Below are positions 1-7,579 of a stretch of DNA of 64,000 bases, one piece after another. Under the pieces are notes generated by a model that had not been told where the DNA came from, ran no database searches, and saw only the letters and a program-made list of their open reading frames with translations. The translations under genes were made by a program, and so were the position numbers. This DNA is from Lactobacillus panisapium. Lineage in GTDB: Bacteria > Bacillota > Bacilli > Lactobacillales > Lactobacillaceae. The DNA lies in assembly GCF_019469265.1 (NCBI RefSeq), contig NZ_CP048268.1:1023501-1087500 (forward strand), written 5' to 3'. Every line of letters starts with the position of its first letter. Positions within the stretch are counted from its first letter, which is position 1.

Positions 1-174
1 AGTTCATGGGACATAAGTTCTATAGGCTATGCTGGAGCTAGCGAAATGTTTTCCGGCGCAAAGTCATTAACTCAGATTAATCTAACCAATTGGGATGATA
101 TCCCAGATACTGACATGCTTTCTGGTCTTGATACCACCAAAGTCAAGATTATCGGCTTTGATGATGAAGATTAA
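1..174 (+). CDS. C-terminal end of a BspA-like (DUF285) surface protein, partial
   Basis: Frame 1 is open from the window edge and ends at TAA 172-174, giving the last 57 residues. It contains a WDISS segment, an EMFSGAKSL segment and a second NWDDIPDTDML segment. These fit the tryptophan-aspartate / MF-x-G-A-x-x-L rhythm of BspA/DUF285 leucine-rich-like repeats. Such repeats occur in large secreted proteins of lactobacilli that are thought to mediate surface contact. The protein ends in an acidic tail without an LPxTG motif or membrane anchor in the visible part, so any anchoring would have to be N-terminal. Family assignment is by motif only; the N-terminus lies outside the window. Confidence 0.6.
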   Translation, partial: SSWDISSIGYAGASEMFSGAKSLTQINLTNWDDIPDTDMLSGLDTTKVKIIGFDDED

Positions 175-225
175 TCGTAAAAAGTGATACATTCTTTTGG
201 TAAAATATCGCAAATCATATTTTTA

Positions 226-259
226 GGCATTAAGCTACAAGGTAACTTGATGCTTTTTT
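226..259 (+). terminator. Rho-independent terminator after the BspA-like gene
   Basis: An 8-bp stem (GCATTAAG with CTTGATGC, one G-T pair) and an 11-nt loop are followed by six T. It sits 50 bp after the stop codon of the partial surface-protein gene and closes that transcript before the NmrA/Rrf2 unit. Confidence 0.6.
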
Positions 260-390
260 CATGACTAAGATTTTGCGGCCTTATAGCCAGTTAAATTAGT
301 AGAATTGCAGTGACCATAAATTTTGCATTCAGTTAACCGCCCCAATATTAATCACTTCTTCCTTAAGAATTACAAGTCCAAGCATTTCTT

Positions 391-443
391 GTTGTTTTAT
401 TATTTACATGTAGTACAATTAAACTTGTCAAAAATAAAACAAC
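391..443 (+). promoter_or_regulatory. Promoter of the NmrA-Rrf2 unit framed by an 11-bp inverted repeat
   Basis: GTTGTTTTATT (391-401) and AATAAAACAAC (433-443) are perfect inverse complements separated by 31 bp. The left arm overlaps a possible -35 (TTGTTT, 392-397), and TACAAT (414-419) fits a -10 at 16-bp spacing. The right arm lies over the likely transcription start. The layout suits an operator for a repressor, and the Rrf2-type protein of the same unit is the natural candidate. That link is inference. Confidence 0.4.
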
Positions 444-474
444 AAATTATGAATTCTGAAAGGTAAGAATAAAA

Positions 475-1323
475 ATGAAATACGCTGTTACAGCTGCAAC
501 CGGAAATTTTGGCCAACTGGCTGTGAAATACTTAAGTCAATTAACTAGTTCAAAAGATATTGTCGTCGTTGCCAGAAATCGGGAGAAAGCCGAGAAGCTT
601 TTTCCTAACTTTGAAATAAGAATTGGTGACTATGATAAACAAACATCAATTACCAAAGCATTGCAGGGAATTGATCGGGTCTTATTTATTTCTTCTCAAC
701 CTGGCGGAAAAGTTGACCGCAAAGTGCAGCACCAAAATGTAGTTAACGCGATTCAGGCAAATCATGTTAGCTTTGTGGCCTATACTAGTTTTGCTCATGC
801 TCAAAGTTCACCTACACCGCTAGCTCAAGATCACAAGCTAACTGAAGACATGATTATTAAAACCAATATTGCGCACTCGTTTTTGCGTAACAACTGGTAT
901 TTAGAAAATGAAGCAGGATTTTTTGCAAGTGCTAAAGAAGCACAAAAAGCTGTTTACTGGGCAGACAATTGTGCCGGCTGGGCTTTAGAAAGTGAATATG
1001 CACAGGCAGCTGCTAATGTTTTAACTTCTTCAGAGCCACGTGAAGTCTACGAATTTACGGGCAAGCCAATTACTTACCAAGAGCTAGGACAAGCTACAAG
1101 CGAAGCATTGGGCAAAAAATGTTCAATTTTGCAGGTCTCTCGTGAAAATTATATTGCTGACCTGGAAAATAAGGGGTTGGATCACTCAACGGCAACTCTT
1201 TATGCCTCTTTCCAAGAGCCAATTGCTAGCGGTTCCTTAAACGAAACCAGTTCAGATTTACCATTAGTGTTAGGACACCCATTGACTGATTTAAGTACAG
1301 CAATCAAGAAAATTGTTTTATAA
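475..1323 (+). CDS. NmrA/QorB-like NAD(P)-binding oxidoreductase (atypical SDR)
   Basis: This 282-residue protein starts with a beta strand and the dinucleotide-binding loop TAATGNFG (residues 7-14). That is the GxxGxxG-like signature of the NmrA / quinone-oxidoreductase-2 group of atypical short-chain dehydrogenases. Other family marks are the RNREKAE segment after the second strand, GDYDK, a VLFISS strand and YTSFAHA. The family includes redox-sensing proteins and NADPH-dependent quinone reductases; the substrate cannot be read here. The start ATG has AAAGGTAAG upstream. The gene is followed after 12 bp by an Rrf2-type regulator, so the two are probably co-transcribed and respond to redox or electrophile stress (inference). 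Confidence 0.75.
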   Translation: MKYAVTAATGNFGQLAVKYLSQLTSSKDIVVVARNREKAEKLFPNFEIRIGDYDKQTSITKALQGIDRVLFISSQPGGKVDRKVQHQNVVNAIQANHVSFVAYTSFAHAQSSPTPLAQDHKLTEDMIIKTNIAHSFLRNNWYLENEAGFFASAKEAQKAVYWADNCAGWALESEYAQAAANVLTSSEPREVYEFTGKPITYQELGQATSEALGKKCSILQVSRENYIADLENKGLDHSTATLYASFQEPIASGSLNETSSDLPLVLGHPLTDLSTAIKKIVL

Positions 1324-1335
1324 AAGGAGAACAAA

Positions 1336-1788
1336 ATTAAATACTCTTATAAATTAAGTGATGCTATTCATGTTTTAGCTTATTTATTACTTTGCCCAGA
1401 TTCTGACCATTCAAGCAAAGCAATTGCAGCAAGCGTAGAAGCTAATCCTAGTGTAATTAGAAGCTTAATGAGTGACTTACGCAAAGCTAATTTACTTTCT
1501 AGTCATCAAGGTTCAGTTAAACCAACTTTAGTTAAGCCGCCTTCCGAAATCAGTCTATTCGATATCTATCAAGCTCTTAATGTTAATCACCATCTTTTCC
1601 ATGTCGATCCTGATACCAATCAAAATTGTATTGTGGGCAGAAATATTCAACCAGTTCTTCAAAATGTTTATGGTGAAATTGAAAAAGATGCAGAAAAGAA
1701 AATGATGGAAATATCTTTGGAAGATATCGTAAAGCAAATTAACCAACAAATTGCGGACCATGCTTCTTCAAACGAAAATACTAACTAA
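1336..1788 (+). CDS. Rrf2-family transcriptional regulator with apparent ATT start codon
   Basis: The frame encodes about 150 residues beginning KYSYKLSDAIHVLAYLL, followed by SSKAIAASVEANPSVIRSLMSDL. This is the complete winged-helix of Rrf2 regulators: helix 1, then the recognition helix in the ASVEANPSVIR region. No ATG, GTG or TTG lies in frame before the methionine at 1468, and starting there would remove half the DNA-binding domain. The Shine-Dalgarno AAAGGAG (1323-1329) is 6 nt before ATT at 1336, which is where the family start should be. Either translation begins at ATT, a rare start known from infC, or a former ATG has mutated and the gene is nearly silent. Cysteines occur at two places but not in the IscR/NsrR cluster spacing, so an Fe-S cofactor is unlikely. 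Confidence 0.7.
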   Translation: MKYSYKLSDAIHVLAYLLLCPDSDHSSKAIAASVEANPSVIRSLMSDLRKANLLSSHQGSVKPTLVKPPSEISLFDIYQALNVNHHLFHVDPDTNQNCIVGRNIQPVLQNVYGEIEKDAEKKMMEISLEDIVKQINQQIADHASSNENTN

Positions 1789-1887
1789 AAACAGTTTCTA
1801 AATTCAACTTGATTCAATATTATTTTTATCCATTTTACCTATTAAATATGCTAAAATTAAGCAAGTTAGGTGAAGGAGGTTTTCAAA

Positions 1888-2367
1888 TTGAATCAGAACC
1901 CGCAAGGACCGTTTAAGCATTATGAACGCCCTCATAATTCTAGGACGATGATTAATAAGTCAGGCTCAAAATACTGGATGATCTTAATGGTTCTTATAGT
2001 TATTATTATTGTTGCTCTTGTACCGGTTGTGCATCATTTGGCTGCAAATAGTGAAACCAGCAACCGGGTAGTTGAATTGCAAAAAGCGACTAAGAAGCGC
2101 AAACGGGTAACAGAAAAGAAGACTTCCAAGACTCAAATTAATGCGAAGGTTAAAGACAAGGCAAAGAAAAAAACATTATCCAAGCCTAAAGTTCAGGCAC
2201 AGGATAAGCCAGTTGAAACAAAAGTTAAACAATATACAGTTCAAAGCGGCGATTCTTTAACTAGCATTGCAGATAAATTTAACCTAACGGTTAATGATTT
2301 GGCACAACTTAATCAACTTAATCCAGAAGATCAAGTAAACGCCGGTCAGAAGCTGAGAGTAAAGTAG
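1888..2367 (+). CDS. Membrane-anchored LysM protein (YpbE-like)
   Basis: The product is about 159 residues if it starts at TTG 1888. That start is preferred over GTG 1870 because the ribosome site AAGGAGG (1873-1879) lies inside the longer version and 8 nt before TTG. Residues 31-54 or so form one membrane helix (ILMVLIVIIIVALVPVV). A long Lys/Thr-rich linker follows, then a C-terminal LysM domain (YTVQSGDSLTSIADKF...LNQLNPEDQVNAGQKL). LysM binds N-acetylglucosamine in peptidoglycan, so the protein probably links membrane and wall. The position just before cmk matches ypbE in Bacillus. Confidence 0.8.
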   Translation: MNQNPQGPFKHYERPHNSRTMINKSGSKYWMILMVLIVIIIVALVPVVHHLAANSETSNRVVELQKATKKRKRVTEKKTSKTQINAKVKDKAKKKTLSKPKVQAQDKPVETKVKQYTVQSGDSLTSIADKFNLTVNDLAQLNQLNPEDQVNAGQKLRVK

Positions 2368-2381
2368 TTAATAGAAAGGGC

Positions 2382-2403
2382 AGGGACTTCAAGTCCCTTT
2401 TTT
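2382..2403 (+). terminator. Terminator-like hairpin immediately before cmk
   Basis: The stem AGGGACT / AGTCCCT (7 bp) with loop TCA is followed by a run of T. It ends only 6 nt before the cmk start codon, so it both terminates the LysM transcript and occupies the place where cmk's ribosome site should be. Confidence 0.7.
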
Positions 2404-2409
2404 AATGGC

Positions 2410-3084
2410 ATGCAGATAGCAATTGATGGACCAGCTTCAGCTGGTAAAAGTACAGTCGCAAAAATTATTGCGCAAAAATTGGGTTTTACTTACATTGATA
2501 CTGGGGCAATGTATCGTGCCTGCACGGTAATAGCACAAGAAAATCAGCTTGATTATGGTGACGAAGAGGCGATCCTAGCCGCAGTTGATCAAAATCAAAT
2601 TGAATTAAAAGTAGTTGATGGTGAACAAAAAGTTTTTACAGGTAAAAATGATGTTACGCAGGCAATTCGGATGCCTGAAGTTTCAGCAAATGTTTCCCAG
2701 GTTTCAGCACTTTCCGGTGTTAGGGAAAAAATGGTCAGTCTTCAGCGGCAAATGGCAGGTAAGATGAATGTCGTAATGGATGGTCGTGATATCGGCACAA
2801 CAGTTTTACCTCACGCAGAAGTGAAAATTTTTTTGGTAGCTTCAGCAAAGTCTCGTGCCCAAAGAAGAATGCTTGACTTAAAGCAGCGCGGAATAAAAAG
2901 TAGTCAAACATTGGCAGAGATTGAAGAAAGTATTAAGCAACGTGATTACAAGGATTCTCATCGCAAAATTTCACCGTTAAAAAAGGCGCCAGATGCGGTT
3001 GAAATTGATACGACTAAGATGAGTATTGAACAAGTTGTTGACGCAATTTTGGCTGAAATTGCTAAAAGTCAAAAAAATATTTAA
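2410..3084 (+). CDS. cmk: Cytidylate kinase
   Basis: This kinase transfers phosphate from ATP to CMP/dCMP in the cytosol for nucleotide recycling. The 224 residues match the usual length. The P-loop GPASAGKST is at residues 7-15, the substrate region FTYIDTGAMYRA at about 31-42, and the MDGRDIGT motif at about 120-127. The lid region RAQRRMLDLKQRG and the C-terminal RDYKDSHR are also present. The ATG at 2410 starts the conserved MQIAIDGP sequence. It lacks a recognisable Shine-Dalgarno because a terminator-type hairpin ends just upstream. The order cmk-rpsA-der-hup is standard in Bacilli. Confidence 0.95.
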   Translation: MQIAIDGPASAGKSTVAKIIAQKLGFTYIDTGAMYRACTVIAQENQLDYGDEEAILAAVDQNQIELKVVDGEQKVFTGKNDVTQAIRMPEVSANVSQVSALSGVREKMVSLQRQMAGKMNVVMDGRDIGTTVLPHAEVKIFLVASAKSRAQRRMLDLKQRGIKSSQTLAEIEESIKQRDYKDSHRKISPLKKAPDAVEIDTTKMSIEQVVDAILAEIAKSQKNI

Positions 3085-3156
3085 AAAAGGTGCTAAAACA
3101 GTAGAAAAATATCTCACTTTCATTTAAAATTAGATTATGATATTGGGAGGTAAATA

Positions 3157-4362
3157 ATGTCAGAAAACAGTAATCAATTTTTAGATGCATTAAAGCAAAT
3201 GCAAGGAGTTGAGGTCGGCGATATTGTAGATGTTGAAGTATTAGACGTTGAAGAAGGTCAAATCGATGTTGGTGTTGAAAATGCTGGTGTCGAAGGTGTG
3301 ATTCCACGTCGTGAATTCACTTCAGATCGCAACGTTGATCTACGCGAAGCCGTTAAGCCAGGAGACAAGTTTAAAGCTTTAGTCTTGAGAAAAGCTGGTG
3401 GAGACAAGGAGAACGGTGAGTTCTTCTTCTCAGTAACTCGTCTTAAGGAAAGAGAAGCTTACGACGAATTGCAAAAAGACTTTGAAGCAGGTAAAACAAT
3501 CGAAGGTACTGTTACTTCATCAGTACGTGGTGGTTTATTAGTTGATGTTGGTACAAGAGGATTTTTACCAGCTTCACTTATTTCTAACCGCTATGTTTCT
3601 GATCTTAAACCATACATTGGCAAGACAATGAAGCTTAAGATTACAGAAATTGATCCAAGCAAGAACCGTCTGATTCTTTCTCACAAGGATTTAATTGAAG
3701 AAGAACGTGAAGAAGCCTTTGATAAAGTAGCATCACAATTAGTTGTTGGTGATGTAGTAGAAGGCAAAGTTTCTCGTTTGACCAACTTTGGTGCTTTTGT
3801 TGATGTTGGTGGTGTAGACGGTTTAGTTCACATCTCTGAAATTTCTTACAAGCACGTTGACAAGCCTAGTGATGTATTAAAGGCTGGTCAAGATGTTAAA
3901 GTTAAAGTTATTGGTATTGATGATGACAGACACCGCATCTCCCTTTCAATCAAGCAAACTGAACCTTCCCCATTTGAACAAGCTACAGCTGAATTACACG
4001 AAGGCGACATTTTTGAAGGTGAAGTTAAGTCTTTAACTAACTTTGGTGCCTTTGTAGAAGTTGCTGATGGCATTCAAGGCTTGGTCCACGTTTCTGAAAT
4101 ATCATATAAACACGTAGACAAACCTAGTGATGTTCTTGAAGTTGGACAAACAGTTAAGGTTAAAGTTTTGAACATTGACCCTAATGAACGTAGAATTTCA
4201 CTTTCAATGAAGGCTGCTGATTCTAAAGGTTCTGAAAATGAAGGATCTCATTCGCACAGTTCATACAACAGAAACTCTGTTAACAAGAAATACATGAACA
4301 ACGATGACAGTGGCTTTGCTTTAGGTGACATTATTGGTGACCAATTGAAAGATCGTCGTTAG
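3157..4362 (+). CDS. rpsA: Ribosomal protein S1 with four S1 domains
   Basis: S1 binds mRNA and helps load it on the 30S subunit, though in Firmicutes the short form is less essential than in E. coli. The 401 residues hold four OB-fold S1 domains at roughly 14-95, 110-180, 195-268 and 280-352. The third and fourth are closely related, each with LTNFGAFV and HISEISYKHVDKPSDVL or the V-variant. A Ser/Asn/His-rich linker and a short conserved tail end the protein. The ribosome site GGGAGG lies before ATG 3157. A strong terminator follows, so the gene can be a single-gene transcript between cmk and der. Confidence 0.93.
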   Translation: MSENSNQFLDALKQMQGVEVGDIVDVEVLDVEEGQIDVGVENAGVEGVIPRREFTSDRNVDLREAVKPGDKFKALVLRKAGGDKENGEFFFSVTRLKEREAYDELQKDFEAGKTIEGTVTSSVRGGLLVDVGTRGFLPASLISNRYVSDLKPYIGKTMKLKITEIDPSKNRLILSHKDLIEEEREEAFDKVASQLVVGDVVEGKVSRLTNFGAFVDVGGVDGLVHISEISYKHVDKPSDVLKAGQDVKVKVIGIDDDRHRISLSIKQTEPSPFEQATAELHEGDIFEGEVKSLTNFGAFVEVADGIQGLVHVSEISYKHVDKPSDVLEVGQTVKVKVLNIDPNERRISLSMKAADSKGSENEGSHSHSSYNRNSVNKKYMNNDDSGFALGDIIGDQLKDRR

Positions 4363-4377
4363 TTGTAAATTTAATGA

Positions 4378-4403
4378 GCCGACTTTTTAAGTCGGCTTTT
4401 TTT
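4378..4403 (+). terminator. Terminator after rpsA
   Basis: The stem GCCGACTT / AAGTCGGC (8 bp) with a TTT loop is followed by seven T. It is a textbook intrinsic terminator between rpsA and der. Confidence 0.9.
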
Positions 4404-4426
4404 ATTATTAAAAGGAGGCTGAAAAT

Positions 4427-5737
4427 ATGGTTTTACCTGTAGTTGCAATTGTAGGACAACCAAATGTTGGTAAATCTACTCTTTTCAACCGGATTATTAA
4501 TGAACGTTTGGCAATTGTAGAAGATAAGCCCGGCGTTACCCGTGACCGTAATTATGCCCAAGCTGAATGGATGGGACATAAATTTGACTTAATTGATACT
4601 GGCGGTATTACTTGGGAAAATGGCCGAATCGAAGATGAGATTCGTGCCCAAGCCGAAATAGCTATTGAAGAGGCAGATGTGATTGTAATTTTAACTAGTG
4701 TTACTAATCACTTAACCGATTTAGATGAGCGTATTTCGCAAATGCTTTATCAAACAAAAAAGCCGGTTATATTAGCGGTTAATAAAGCAGATAATCCTGA
4801 ACAAAGAATGGATATTTATGATTTTTACAGTTTAGGTTTCGGGGATCCAATTCCCATTTCTAGTGTTCACGGAACGGGAATTGGTGATTTGCTTGACCGA
4901 ATTGTTAGTGAACTACCAAAAGATCTAGCTAAAGATGATGATGACCAGATTTCGTTCAGTGTAATCGGGCGACCAAACGTTGGTAAATCATCGATTGTCA
5001 ATAGTTTACTCGGACAAAAGCGGGTAATTGTCAATAATGAAGAGGGAACAACTCGTGATGCTGTAGATACCCCTTTTATTAGCGAAGATGGTACAAAATA
5101 CCGAATTGTTGATACAGCTGGAATCAGACGACGAGGCAAAGTCTATGAAAAGACTGAAAAGTATTCGGTAATGCGTGCAATGAGTGCGATCGAGCATTCC
5201 AATATCGTCTGCTTGGTTCTTGATGCTAGTACCGGTATTAGGGAACAAGATAAACATGTTGCTGGGTACGCACATGAGGCTGGACGCGGCATTATTATTG
5301 TCGTCAACAAATGGGATTTACCGAAGAAGAATAGCAATAGTGGTAAAGATTTTGAACGAGTTATTCGTGAAGAATTCCAGTATCTAGACTATGCGCCTAT
5401 TTTATTCGTTTCAGCAAAAACGGGCCAAAACTTGGAGCAAATTCCGAAGATGGTTAAGCAAGTTCACCAAAACCAGACTCAAAGAATTAAATCCAGTGTT
5501 TTAAATGATCTCCTGCTCGAAGCCAGCAAGTTGGTACCAACACCAATGGTACGAGGAAAACGCCTTAGAGTTTATTATATGACTCAGGTGTCTACAAATC
5601 CGCCCACTTTTGTGGTGTTTGTAAATGATCCAGAATTAATGCATTTTTCCTATGAGCGATTTTTAATAAATCAATTACGTGATAACTTTGATTTTACTGG
5701 CACACCAATTAAGGTTATTGCACGTAAAAGAAAATAG
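4427..5737 (+). CDS. der: Ribosome-assembly GTPase Der (EngA)
   Basis: Der is an essential tandem GTPase needed for 50S subunit maturation. The 436 residues contain two G domains. G1 motifs are GQPNVGKST (about 10-18) and GRPNVGKSS (about 182-190). DTGG and DTAG are the G3 motifs, and NKAD and NKWD are the G4 motifs. The C-terminal KH-like domain ([16 protein letters not shown]) completes the family architecture. AAAGGAGG precedes ATG 4427. Position between rpsA and hup is as in Bacillus. Confidence 0.95.
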   Translation: MVLPVVAIVGQPNVGKSTLFNRIINERLAIVEDKPGVTRDRNYAQAEWMGHKFDLIDTGGITWENGRIEDEIRAQAEIAIEEADVIVILTSVTNHLTDLDERISQMLYQTKKPVILAVNKADNPEQRMDIYDFYSLGFGDPIPISSVHGTGIGDLLDRIVSELPKDLAKDDDDQISFSVIGRPNVGKSSIVNSLLGQKRVIVNNEEGTTRDAVDTPFISEDGTKYRIVDTAGIRRRGKVYEKTEKYSVMRAMSAIEHSNIVCLVLDASTGIREQDKHVAGYAHEAGRGIIIVVNKWDLPKKNSNSGKDFERVIREEFQYLDYAPILFVSAKTGQNLEQIPKMVKQVHQNQTQRIKSSVLNDLLLEASKLVPTPMVRGKRLRVYYMTQVSTNPPTFVVFVNDPELMHFSYERFLINQLRDNFDFTGTPIKVIARKRK

Positions 5738-5813
5738 TTTGTATCTAGCAAATAGATAAAAATGACAATTTTCGGCTAAATTGCTTGTTGTACTATGGCT
5801 TTTGTGCTATTTT

Positions 5814-5898
5814 GAAACAAGGAAAGAATGATTAGTCATGATCATTGTTCCTTGTTTCTCTGATGAGGAATAAGTAAAGAATCTCTGTTATGAGATTC
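5814..5898 (+). promoter_or_regulatory. Two tandem hairpins in the leader of the HU gene
   Basis: Hairpin 1 (5814-5858) pairs GAAACAAGGAA with TTCCTTGTTTC (11 bp). After a small bulge it pairs AATGAT with ATCATT around an 8-nt loop. Hairpin 2 (5879-5898) pairs GAATCTC with GAGATTC and is followed by ATTTTT. The HU ribosome site GGGAGG begins right after those T's. The second hairpin resembles an intrinsic terminator, so the leader may attenuate or stabilise HU mRNA. No known riboswitch consensus was recognised. Confidence 0.5.
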
Positions 5899-5920
5899 AT
5901 TTTTGGGAGGTGAATTTTCT

Positions 5921-6196
5921 ATGGCAAATAAAGCAGAATTAGTTACTGAAGTTGCTTCAAAAACTAAGTTAACTAAAAAGGATGCAGCTACAGCTGTTGA
6001 TGCAATTTTCAGTTCGATCCAAGAGGATCTTTCAAAAGGTAAAAAAGTTCAATTGATTGGCTTTGGTACTTTTGAAGTGCGTAAGCGTGCAGCTAGAAAA
6101 GGACGTAACCCACAAACTGGTGATGAAATTGAAATTCCAGCTAGTGTTGTTCCTGCATTTAGACCTGGTAAAGCTCTTAAAGAAGCTGTTAAATAA
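5921..6196 (+). CDS. hup: DNA-binding protein HU
   Basis: HU is the dimeric nucleoid protein that bends DNA. The 91 residues start MANKAELV, preceded by GGGAGGTG; the in-frame start 18 bp upstream would include the ribosome site and is rejected. The hallmark is [21 protein letters not shown] at about residues 46-66, followed by the [12 protein letters not shown] arm and C-terminal helix. Length and sequence are typical of Bacilli HU. A long leader with two hairpins and a downstream terminator make it a single-gene unit. Confidence 0.96.
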   Translation: MANKAELVTEVASKTKLTKKDAATAVDAIFSSIQEDLSKGKKVQLIGFGTFEVRKRAARKGRNPQTGDEIEIPASVVPAFRPGKALKEAVK

Positions 6197-6213
6197 GCTG
6201 ATTAGTTTTATCC

Positions 6214-6251
6214 AAAAAGATGGTGGCCATAATGCCATCATCTTTTTGTTT
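6214..6251 (+). terminator. Terminator after the HU gene
   Basis: A 14-bp stem (AAAAAGATGGTGGC with GCCATCATCTTTTT, one G-T pair) and a 6-nt CATAAT loop end in a T-rich run. Confidence 0.85.
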
Positions 6252-6301
6252 GTACTTTTATCTAAAATGAACACGATGAATCTGAGACAGGAAGGAAAAT
6301 T

Positions 6302-7558
6302 ATGAGCTATTCAGAAGAATTGCTAGATTCAATTCAAAAACAAGATTTTTCCAAAGAAAAAATTTTATTAAAAAAGGCTCTAGATGAAGATGAACCAGAA
6401 ATTTTGGCTTCCTTAGCCGAAAATTTAACTGGCTTAGGTTTTACTGACATAGCCAAAGAAGTTTACCGTAGTTTAATTGCGCGTTTTCCAAAAGAAGACC
6501 TTTTCAAAATTTACCTCGCTGAAATTCTGTTGAACGATGGTAAAGACGATGATGGACTGTCACTTCTTTATGCAATTCCAGAAGACTCATCCGCTTATTT
6601 GGATAGCCTATTAGTTCAAGCGGATTACTATCAAACTAATGGCTTGCTTGAGACGGCGTATAGCAAGCTCCTAAAGGCCGCTAAAGTGGCACCTGAAGAA
6701 GATGTCGTAAAGTTTGGATTAGCTGAACTAGACTATCTTAGTGGCCGTTATGAGCAAGCCTTAGATTTGTATCAGGATTTATTAAAAAGACACAAAAACT
6801 TTAGTGAGATTAACCTAAATGACCGTCTGTTTCAGACTCTAGCTAAGTTGGGCCGCTATGAAGAAGCAAGTGAAGTAATTGAAAAACACGCGAGTGAACT
6901 GTTAGACATTGACAGTAAGTACCAAGCAGCCTTAGTTATGTTAGCGGTCAATAAAGACGATCAGGCAATCAAATACCTAGATGAAGTGATTGACCAAAGT
7001 CCTGATTACGTGAATGCATATCGGCTGTTGGCGTCTGCTTATGAACACAAAAATGATAATGACCAAGTTTTACGGTCAGCACAAGCAGGAATCGCATATA
7101 ACGAGCTTGATGCATCTTTATACGCAATTGGGGCAAAAGCTGCTGTTAAGCTTAATGAATTTGACACCGCTGAGGAATTGCTCAAAAAGGGCTTGAAATT
7201 TTTACCTGAAAACGTTGATTTACGTTTACAACTATCAGATTTATATTTAAAGGAAAATAAGCACCAAGAAAACTTAGAATTATTTAGTAAAATACCTGAT
7301 AATGAATTAGAGCCACAAGCACATTGGAACATGGCTCTTTCTTACGAGGCTCTTGAGCAGACTGAAAAGGCTAAAAGTGAGTTTTTACTTGTTTATCCCG
7401 AATTTCAGGATAATACCGCTTTTTTACGACAAATGATTCTCTTTTTTAATGCTGAACCTAATTCAACTACCATTGTTCAAGAATTATTAAATCGTTATTT
7501 GAAACTTGAACCAGAGGATACAGAAATGCAGGATTTAGCTAATAATTTACTTGATTAG
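6302..7558 (+). CDS. TPR-repeat protein (YpiA-like)
   Basis: This is a 418-residue soluble protein built of helix pairs in tetratricopeptide rhythm. Examples are YEQALDLYQDLLKRHKN, YEEASEVIEKHASELL, DQAIKYLDEVIDQSPDYVNAYRLLASAYEH and DTAEELLKKGLKFLPEN. TPR proteins act as scaffolds for protein-protein contacts; the partner is unknown. A similar TPR gene (ypiA) sits near hup in other Bacilli, which supports the assignment. GGAAGGA precedes ATG 6302. Its original terminator has been split by the IS element that follows. Confidence 0.8.
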   Translation: MSYSEELLDSIQKQDFSKEKILLKKALDEDEPEILASLAENLTGLGFTDIAKEVYRSLIARFPKEDLFKIYLAEILLNDGKDDDGLSLLYAIPEDSSAYLDSLLVQADYYQTNGLLETAYSKLLKAAKVAPEEDVVKFGLAELDYLSGRYEQALDLYQDLLKRHKNFSEINLNDRLFQTLAKLGRYEEASEVIEKHASELLDIDSKYQAALVMLAVNKDDQAIKYLDEVIDQSPDYVNAYRLLASAYEHKNDNDQVLRSAQAGIAYNELDASLYAIGAKAAVKLNEFDTAEELLKKGLKFLPENVDLRLQLSDLYLKENKHQENLELFSKIPDNELEPQAHWNMALSYEALEQTEKAKSEFLLVYPEFQDNTAFLRQMILFFNAEPNSTTIVQELLNRYLKLEPEDTEMQDLANNLLD

Positions 7559-7579
7559 CAGAACTAAAAAAGATCGCAT

